From positions 1 through 6,294 of the forward strand of contig JAITAJ010000299.1 in NCBI GenBank assembly GCA_031284185.1: 6,294 bases of DNA, written 5' to 3'. The first letter of the stretch is position 1. Each line of letters begins with the position of its first letter. Of this stretch, positions 1 through 3,907 are shown one piece after another. The notes under the pieces are model-generated. The model made no database searches, was not told the DNA's origin, and worked only from the letters and a program-made list of their open reading frames with translations. The DNA is from Accumulibacter sp. Its GTDB lineage: Bacteria > Pseudomonadota > Gammaproteobacteria > Burkholderiales > Rhodocyclaceae. The position numbers were made by a program, and so were the translations under genes.

Positions 1-189
1 CTTCAGCACATGAAGACGCTGTTGCAGGGCACGGCGAGTACGACGGCGGTAATCCACGCAACGAAGCCGCCTGAACGCAGGTATCCGCAAGCGCCCCTTG
101 TCCAGACGCTGGCGCAGGCCATGCTCCCGGCGGACCAGCCGCGCCCGCTGGCGGCTTTCCTGACGCCGATCCTGGAGACAGGCCGATGA
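1..189 (+). CDS. C-terminal fragment of an unrecognised protein
   Basis: The first reading frame is open from base 1 to a TGA at 187-189, giving 62 residues. The true start lies upstream of the window; an internal ATG at 10-12 has no ribosome binding site before it. The visible part is rich in Ala, Pro, Thr and Leu (for example PLVQTLAQAMLPADQPRPLA) and ends LETGR. I see no catalytic motif, membrane segment or signal peptide and do not recognise the family. It runs in the same direction as the integrase downstream. Its stop overlaps a candidate ATG at 186-188, which suggests that a coupled small gene follows. A backbone gene of an integrative element would fit the context, but this is inference. 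The opposite strand is also open over this stretch (3-278), so the frame choice rests on the overlap and the direction of the neighbours. Confidence 0.5.
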   Translation, partial: LQHMKTLLQGTASTTAVIHATKPPERRYPQAPLVQTLAQAMLPADQPRPLAAFLTPILETGR

Positions 190-365
190 GGGCCGGACGA
201 ATCGACGGAACACTGTGGCAGCTCCCGGATGCGGCGCTGTGGCAGTTCTCCGGTCAGTACTGTGGCAACTTCCGGCAAACGCCATTGGTCGGGCCGTCAC
301 TGCCCGCCGCAGTGACGGCCCGGACGACTGCCGCAACAATGCGGGTCGGCGCTGTTTCGGATTAA
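186..365 (+). CDS. Possible small ORF, 59 aa, coupled to the preceding gene
   Basis: An ATG at 186-188 overlaps the upstream TGA as ATGA. A GGAG at 174-177 lies 8 nt before it, an ideal ribosome binding site distance, and the frame stays open to TAA at 363-365. The product would start MRAGRIDGTLWQLPDAALWQ, with LWQ twice at eight-residue spacing, and would be basic towards the C terminus. I recognise no family. Against it, the frame contains three CTGTGGCA repeats (213-267) and a 13-bp perfect inverted repeat (290-322), which look more like DNA or RNA sites than protein-driven sequence. It is either a short translationally coupled gene or chance openness in a high-GC spacer. Confidence 0.3.
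   Translation: MRAGRIDGTLWQLPDAALWQFSGQYCGNFRQTPLVGPSLPAAVTARTTAATMRVGAVSD
213..267 (+). repeat. Three imperfect direct repeats, core CTGTGGCA
   Basis: CTGTGGCA occurs at 213-220, 237-244 and 260-267, at 24- and 23-bp periods. Each core is followed by a related tail (GCTCCCGG, GTTCTCCGG, ACTTCCGG). A spacing close to two helical turns would put the cores on nearly the same face of the DNA, as in arrays of protein-binding sites. Part of the similarity could come from the LWQ codon repeat if the small ORF over it is real. However, the third copy is in a different frame from the first two, which argues for a DNA-level repeat. Confidence 0.45.
290..322. repeat. Perfect 13-bp inverted repeat with 7-nt loop
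   Basis: Bases 290-302 (CGGGCCGTCACTG) are exactly complementary to 310-322 (CAGTGACGGCCCG), with the loop CCCGCCG between them. No run of T follows on either strand, so it is not a standard intrinsic terminator. A smaller hairpin, CCGCA/TGCGG, follows at 331-344. Possible roles are an RNA stem that ends or stabilises the upstream transcript, or a dyad protein-binding site. Confidence 0.6.
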
Positions 366-388
366 ATGCCACGCACGTGACGATGCTC

Positions 389-397
389 TGATAGACT
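389..397 (+). promoter_or_regulatory. Weak candidate extended -10 promoter for the integrase leader
   Basis: TGATAGACT at 389-397 fits the extended -10 pattern TGn plus a hexamer matching TATAAT at four of six positions. Transcription would then begin near 404, just before the structured leader. No recognisable -35 box lies 16-18 nt upstream. This is a suggestion only; the leader could equally be read from a promoter further upstream. Confidence 0.2.
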
Positions 398-431
398 GTT
401 GCTGCTTGACCTGCCGGCGGGTTTGAACACC

Positions 432-624
432 GGAACCTGGCGTGGAACGACCACGCCGCCCGATGGCGCAGGTTCCTGCAAGCGTCGCTCCGGTTTCCCG
501 GAGGGAACCAAGCCCGGCACACCCCCGGCTCAATCTGGTGTGCGATCCCACCCACGGGATGAGCCTTTTTCTTCTTCGACCGGCTTCGCCGATCCTCCCT
601 TCCAGAGAACTGGCACAGCGTGCC
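432..624 (+). ncRNA. Structured leader RNA upstream of the integrase (radC-motif-like candidate)
   Basis: A run of perfectly paired stems is visible. Stem 1 is GGAACCT 432-438 with AGGTTCC 470-476, enclosing GGCGTGG 439-445 with CCACGCC 451-457. Stem 2 is GGTTCC 471-476 with GGAACC 504-509, enclosing CTCCGG 488-493 with CCGGAG 498-503. Then come GCACACC 517-523 with GGTGTGC 537-543, ATCCC 545-549 with GGGAT 556-560 followed by a T-rich stretch from 566, CGGC 581-584 with GCCG 588-591, and GGCAC 612-616 with GTGCC 620-624. Stems 1 and 2 share bases 471-476 and cannot form together. From known biology, the radC RNA motif is a structured 5' leader found before integrase, RadC and anti-restriction genes in proteobacteria. 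The position and stem-rich layout fit, but I have not matched it to a model. The exact ends are unknown. Confidence 0.5.
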
Positions 625-630
625 GAGCCG

Positions 631-682
631 TTTTCCTCTGTTTCCTCTGCTTCCTCTTCCCCTGTTTTTCCTTTCTCTTTTC
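631..682 (+). other. Polypyrimidine tract in the integrase leader
   Basis: These 52 bases contain no A and only three G (640, 649, 664) on the plus strand. TTTCCTCTG occurs twice in tandem (632-640 and 641-649), with looser variants after it. The tract lies between the hairpin series and the Shine-Dalgarno-like AGGAGGT at 685-691. As RNA it would be unstructured and could pair with the purine-rich ribosome binding site after it. As DNA it is a homopurine-homopyrimidine block. Confidence 0.7.
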
Positions 683-684
683 AC

Positions 685-691
685 AGGAGGT
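685..691 (+). promoter_or_regulatory. Orphan perfect Shine-Dalgarno sequence without a start codon
   Basis: AGGAGGT matches the 16S rRNA anti-Shine-Dalgarno sequence completely, yet no ATG, GTG or TTG follows at 5-10 nt. An ATC at 696-698 sits at ideal spacing. From there the frame is open to TGA at 867-869 (57 codons), ending just before the integrase. It could be a standby ribosome site, the relic of a small gene that lost its ATG, or a rare ATC start. The rest of 692-873 shows only one short hairpin (CTCGC 804-808 with GCGAG 814-818). Confidence 0.4.
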
Positions 692-886
692 ATCCATCGT
701 CGTCCTTGCATTTCCTCCGCCCGATCTTCCCACAGGAAGCAAGGCGGAGGTCTCATTCGAGACCACGGGCGCGCTGAACGCCCGGCCCTCGCCCTTCGGG
801 GATCTCGCCTCAAGCGAGTTGGCAATAACACTGACCCTTGGTTTTTCAGCAGAAATCACCGACAACTGATGGAAGAGGAATATTCG

Positions 887-1750
887 ATGGACGACTTGAC
901 TTACACCCTGCGGCAGCTTTGCCAGCGCAACCGCGACGGCAGTTTTGCGACACAGGCCGACCGGCAGCGCTCGCTCGCCCTGATGGCGCGCCAGATGCAT
1001 GAAGCCGGTTTTCGCCAGATGCGCGCCCCCTCGCTCAAGGGCAAACACGTTGATGTCCTGCTCCAGCGCTGGAAGGCCGAAGGTTTATCCGCCGGCACGC
1101 GCAAGAACCGCTTGGCGCACCTGCGCTGGTGGGCGGAGAAGGTCGGCAAGGCGGGGATTCTGCCGGCGGACAACGCCAGGCTGGGCATTCCCGAACGGCG
1201 TTATGTGACTCAGGAGAACAAGGCGAAGGTACTGGGCGACGGGCTGGACAGGATCACTGACGCCCATGTGCGCATGAGCCTGAAATTACAGGCGGCTTTC
1301 GGACTGCGCCGCGAAGAGTCCATCAAGTTCCAGCCTGGCGTTGCCGACCGGGGCGACCATATCGCCATTCAGGGTTCCTGGGCCAAGGGCGGACGGGATC
1401 GGACGATACCGATCACGACGCCGGAACAGCGTGCCGTGCTCGACGAAGCAAAAAGCCTGGCGGGCGCCGGTTCCTTGATCCCGGCAGGCAAGAACTACAT
1501 CCAGCAGCGGCAGGTCTATGACGGGCAATGCAAGCAGGCGGGATTGAGCAAGATGCACGGGCTGCGGCATCGGTATGCGCAAACGCGCTATGAAGCGCTG
1601 ACGGGCTGGCCTTCGCCCAAGGCCGGCGGGCCCAGGGCAAACCAGCTCGATTCGGCACAACGCCAATGGGATCGAGAAGCCCGGCAGCAAATCAGCCGCG
1701 AACTCGGACATGAACGGATCGCGGTCACGGCGATTTATCTGGGCAGTTAA
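887..1750 (+). CDS. Tyrosine recombinase/integrase of an integrative element
   Basis: The product is a 287-residue site-specific recombinase that would cut and rejoin DNA through a covalent phosphotyrosine link. The catalytic set is complete. Arg141 lies in GLRREE with Glu144, Lys167 in the beta-hairpin SWAKGGR, His224 and Arg227 in MHGLRH, His275 in ELGHERI, and the nucleophile Tyr284 in AIYLGS close to the C terminus. Residues 1 to about 90 form a helical core-binding domain (LLQRWKAEGLSAGTRKNRLA). The short length and sequence style suit the Phage_int_SAM_2/Integrase_1 type found in integrative conjugative elements and plasmids. I chose the ATG at 887 because AGAGGAA at 874-880 lies 6 nt before it. 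The frame is open back to 620, but that stretch is the structured leader, and the ATG at 869 has no ribosome site. The gene converges on the tetR gene, with 27 bp between the stops and no clear terminator. No attachment site was recognised. Confidence 0.9.
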   Translation: MDDLTYTLRQLCQRNRDGSFATQADRQRSLALMARQMHEAGFRQMRAPSLKGKHVDVLLQRWKAEGLSAGTRKNRLAHLRWWAEKVGKAGILPADNARLGIPERRYVTQENKAKVLGDGLDRITDAHVRMSLKLQAAFGLRREESIKFQPGVADRGDHIAIQGSWAKGGRDRTIPITTPEQRAVLDEAKSLAGAGSLIPAGKNYIQQRQVYDGQCKQAGLSKMHGLRHRYAQTRYEALTGWPSPKAGGPRANQLDSAQRQWDREARQQISRELGHERIAVTAIYLGS

Positions 1751-1777
1751 AAATGATCCTTCACGCCCGGCCAGAAT

Positions 1778-2419
1778 TCACAATTCATCGAACGCGACCA
1801 ATCCCCGTTCCGGCATGATCGCTTTGCGTGCCAGGGCAACGATGTTTCGCACCGCCACGGGGTGTTCGTTCCTCAGCAAGAGGTCGTCGATGACGCCGTG
1901 CAGGCCGTTGAAGAGGAAGGTCGCGGCAAGGCGCGGGTCGTCGGCGCGCCATACACCTTGCGCGTGTCCCTTGCGCAGCAGCGCGATCAGTGTCTGCATG
2001 AATTTTCGATCCGATGCGCTCCAGCGCGGCGGCGCGATGCTGAACACGATGTCATGCAACGGCCCCATCATGAGATCGCTCTCGCAGACCGCTTCGACCC
2101 AGGCGTCGAGTTGACGCCGGAGATCGTCGGGCGGACAGGCCGTCATCGCCGCGTCGACGCGCGCCTCGAAATCACCGATGACCTGCTCGCGCAAGGCATT
2201 GGACAAAGTGGCCTTGGATTCGTAGTGATGATAGAACGTGCCCTTGGCGATGCCGGCGCGCAGGACGATATCGTCAATGGTCGTCTCGTTGACGCCTTTT
2301 TCCAGAAACAGCGCCGCCGCCGCGTCCAGCAGTTTGCGGGCGCTGTGCCGCCCGCGCGGCTGGGTCCTGCGCGCCGCCAGAAAAACCTTGGATGTCGCGG
2401 ATGCTTTATTGGTAGTCAA
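1778..2419 (-). CDS. TetR/AcrR-family transcriptional repressor of the efflux operon
   Basis: The product has 213 residues, the usual TetR size. The N-terminal DNA-binding domain spans about 24-72, with the signature helix-turn-helix in TTIDDIVLRAGIAKGTFYHH (47-66) followed by YESKATL. An Arg/Lys-rich arm precedes it (AARRTQPRGRHSARK). The all-helical C-terminal part (about 80-205, including FLFNGLHGVIDDLLL) would form the effector pocket and dimer face; its ligand cannot be inferred. The start is TTG at 2417-2419, supported by AAGGAA 6 nt upstream; no ATG exists in frame before the HTH. It is divergent from the adaptor-transporter operon and probably represses it through the palindromes at 2682-2728. 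Autoregulation is less obvious because those sites lie about 260 bp from its start. Its own promoter was not identified: CATAAT near 2490 on the minus strand lacks a -35 box. Confidence 0.93.
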   Translation of the reverse strand: MTTNKASATSKVFLAARRTQPRGRHSARKLLDAAAALFLEKGVNETTIDDIVLRAGIAKGTFYHHYESKATLSNALREQVIGDFEARVDAAMTACPPDDLRRQLDAWVEAVCESDLMMGPLHDIVFSIAPPRWSASDRKFMQTLIALLRKGHAQGVWRADDPRLAATFLFNGLHGVIDDLLLRNEHPVAVRNIVALARKAIMPERGLVAFDEL

Positions 2420-2530
2420 GTGGGTTCCTTCATGCGTTCCGTTACAGCGATCGCCATCAGGACGAATTTTCCGCCCTCTGCCCGATTATGAACAGACATT
2501 GACGATTACGGCGTTGATTTCAAATTTATT

Positions 2531-2648
2531 CCCCGCGCTCTTGGCGCGGGGGCTAATTTTGGGGGGTTCCAAGGGGGGCGAAGGAACATAGCCCCCTTGG
2601 TCAAGGGCGGGGTCAATACCCTGCCCGCGAAGCAAAAGTTTATTCGCG
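2531..2648. repeat. Cluster of four strong inverted repeats between tetR and the pump genes
   Basis: Four hairpins lie almost end to end: CCCCGCGC 2531-2538 with GCGCGGGG 2544-2551; CCAAGGGGG 2569-2577 with CCCCCTTGG 2592-2600; GGGCGGGGT 2605-2613 with ACCCTGCCC 2618-2626 (one G-T pair, loop CAAT); and CGCGAA 2626-2631 with TTCGCG 2643-2648. None is followed by a clear U-run, although TAATTTT follows the first by 2 nt on the plus strand. The cluster resembles REP-like or other dispersed palindromic repeats more than operators. The rest of the intergenic region, 2420-2530, is less GC-rich and shows only the ribosome binding site of the tetR gene. Confidence 0.6.
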
Positions 2649-2681
2649 CTTGTGCTTTCCCGGCGTGCAATCTGGATAAAA

Positions 2682-2694
2682 ACCGACTGTCGGT
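2682..2694. promoter_or_regulatory. Probable TetR operator 1, upstream of the -10 box
   Basis: ACCGACTGTCGGT is a perfect 13-bp palindrome centred on 2688, and a further GGTCGG overlaps its right end (2693-2697). It occupies the spacer just before TATAAT, so a bound repressor would cover the RNA polymerase contact region. CCGAC/GTCGG-type dyads are typical of TetR-family operators. That the divergent TetR protein binds here is inferred from position. Confidence 0.6.
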
Positions 2695-2698
2695 CGGA

Positions 2699-2704
2699 TA
2701 TAAT
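2699..2704 (+). promoter_or_regulatory. -10 box of the efflux operon promoter
   Basis: TATAAT at 2699-2704 is a perfect sigma-70 -10 hexamer in otherwise GC-rich DNA. No good -35 hexamer is found at 16-18 nt (2675-2683 reads GATAAAAAC), so the promoter may be weak or depend on the A-rich upstream stretch. The predicted start of transcription is near 2711, leaving an untranslated leader of about 40 nt that contains the second operator. Confidence 0.6.
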
Positions 2705-2713
2705 CCGCTTTTT

Positions 2714-2728
2714 CCGACTTCCAGTCGG
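2714..2728. promoter_or_regulatory. Probable TetR operator 2, at the transcription start
   Basis: CCGACTTCCAGTCGG is a 6-3-6 palindrome with perfect arms, sharing the CCGACT/AGTCGG half-sites with the upstream dyad. Its centre is 33 bp from that of operator 1, about three helical turns, so two bound dimers would lie on the same DNA face. It begins a few bases after the predicted start point, where a repressor would block initiation or clearance. Confidence 0.6.
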
Positions 2729-2749
2729 TTTTATCGGGAAAGTGGAATC

Positions 2750-3907
2750 ATGCGCGAACCTTCATCCAGCAAACCGTCATCCGGCGAACCGTCGCCCGGC
2801 ACGTCGTGGAAAGCCGTTGCCGTGGCCGTCGTGTGCGTCGTCACCATCGTCGCCCTGTTGTGGTTCTGGCGTTTCCTCCGGAGCGAAGGTCCGGGATGGC
2901 AACAGCCGGGCGCGCTCGATGTGGTGGCGATGCGCGTGGTCGCCGAGTCAGCGCCGGTGCGACTGGAGGCGCTGGGCGAGGTGCGCGCGGCGCGTCAGGT
3001 GACGCTCTCCAGCGAGGCGGGCGGACGGGTTTCGGTCATTTCGTTCGAGCCGGGCCAGCGCGTCGGAGCCGGGGACGTGCTGCTTCGGCTCGATGATGCC
3101 GTCGAGCAAGCTGATCTGGCCGCCGCCCGCGCCAACGCCCTGTTCGCGCGTCAGCGTCTGGAACGCGCCGCGGAACTGATCGTCAACGGCGCGGTTTCGC
3201 GCGAGACGCTGCAACAGCGCCAGGCCGAACACGATCAGGCCGCGGCGCAGGCGCGGCAACTGGAGGCGCGCATCCGCCAGAAGCAGATCCGCGCGCCCTT
3301 CGCGGGCGAACTGGGGCTGCGTCAGGTGGATTTGGGGCAATACGTCAACGCGGGCGAGCGCGTCGTGAGCCTGACCGATCTGGAGACGCTCTACATCCAT
3401 TTCGATGTGCCGCAGCAGCAACTGGCGCGGCTGGAAATCGGCCAGACCGTCGAAGTGCGGAGCGACGCGGCGGACGCGAAGGTCTTACACGCACATATCA
3501 GCGCCATCGAGCCGCAGATTGGCCGTGATACGCGCAACGTCACCGTTCAGGCGACGCTGAAAAACGAAGGCCGCGTGCTCTGGCCGGGCATGTACGTGAC
3601 CGCCGCCGTGGTGCTGCCGTCAGAACCCGGCGCGCTGCTGACGCCGGTTTCGGCCATCATGACCGCGCCTTCCGGCGATGCCGTCGCCGTGGTGCGGGAA
3701 CTCTCCGCCGACATGACCGGCAAGGTCGAGATCGTGCCGGTGACGACCGGGCGGCGTCTGGATGATCGGGTGGTGGTCACGCGCGGACTGCACGCGGGCG
3801 ATGTCGTCGTCACCGAGGGACAGGTGCGCCTGCAACCGGGCGCGGTGGTGCGCGTGACGGACAAGGCCGCGCAAAACCAAAGCCTTCCGCCGGGAGGCGA
3901 ACGATGA
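2750..3907 (+). CDS. RND efflux periplasmic adaptor subunit (MexH-like membrane fusion protein)
   Basis: This 385-residue adaptor would link the inner-membrane transporter to an outer-membrane channel. It has a Ser/Pro-rich cytoplasmic start (1-19), one membrane anchor (about 21-43) and no lipobox Cys, so it is anchored by a helix rather than by lipid. The first lipoyl half is at about 83-116 (GGRVSVISFEPGQRVGAGDV). An Ala/Gln/Arg-rich coiled-coil hairpin follows at about 117-178, and the second lipoyl half at 180-210 (RAPFAGELGLRQVDLGQYVN). The beta-barrel is at about 213-290 (WPGMYV at 278-283) and the membrane-proximal domain at about 295-370. The coiled-coil is shorter than in AcrA, as in MexH/MdtA-type adaptors. 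I chose the ATG at 2750: GGGAAAG at 2736-2741 provides the ribosome site, and the longer open frame from 2597 runs through the promoter and operators. It is first in the operon, and its TGA overlaps the next ATG. Confidence 0.93.
   Translation: MREPSSSKPSSGEPSPGTSWKAVAVAVVCVVTIVALLWFWRFLRSEGPGWQQPGALDVVAMRVVAESAPVRLEALGEVRAARQVTLSSEAGGRVSVISFEPGQRVGAGDVLLRLDDAVEQADLAAARANALFARQRLERAAELIVNGAVSRETLQQRQAEHDQAAAQARQLEARIRQKQIRAPFAGELGLRQVDLGQYVNAGERVVSLTDLETLYIHFDVPQQQLARLEIGQTVEVRSDAADAKVLHAHISAIEPQIGRDTRNVTVQATLKNEGRVLWPGMYVTAAVVLPSEPGALLTPVSAIMTAPSGDAVAVVRELSADMTGKVEIVPVTTGRRLDDRVVVTRGLHAGDVVVTEGQVRLQPGAVVRVTDKAAQNQSLPPGGER

Larger units (their letters stand above)
2679..2732. promoter_or_regulatory. 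Large inverted repeat bracketing the efflux promoter
   Basis: AAAACCGACT at 2679-2688 is exactly complementary to AGTCGGTTTT at 2723-2732, with 34 bp between them holding the -10 box. The symmetry continues outward (ATA and TAT) if one A is looped out. Each arm also belongs to a smaller palindrome, listed separately. The layout suggests two repressor sites facing each other across the promoter. Confidence 0.65.

Noticed and set aside
545..577. Intrinsic terminator (ATCCC/GGGAT stem then T-rich stretch)
   Set aside because: The stem is only 5 bp and five bases separate it from the T-run. It fits better as part of the structured leader, though attenuation cannot be excluded.
399..869. 156-codon plus-strand frame across the leader
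   Set aside because: It has no ribosome site and composition driven by the hairpins and pyrimidine tract. Only its last 57 codons are discussed, as a possible orphan ORF.
620..886. N-terminal extension of the integrase frame back to a GTG at 620
   Set aside because: It translates the polypyrimidine leader into a low-complexity Phe/Leu/Pro/Ser peptide, while ATG 887 has a good ribosome site and gives a normal family length.
1774..1786. GAATT-CAC-AATTC dyad at the convergent gene ends
   Set aside because: It is short, AT-rich, overlaps the tetR stop codon and lacks the shape of a terminator or attachment core.
1862..2491. 209-codon plus-strand frame opposite tetR
   Set aside because: The minus strand encodes an unmistakable TetR helix-turn-helix; this frame is Arg/Gly/Val-rich without motifs.
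2597..2749. Upstream extension of the adaptor from TTG 2597
   Set aside because: It would run through the hairpins, the -10 box and both operators, and would put 51 non-homologous residues before the membrane anchor.
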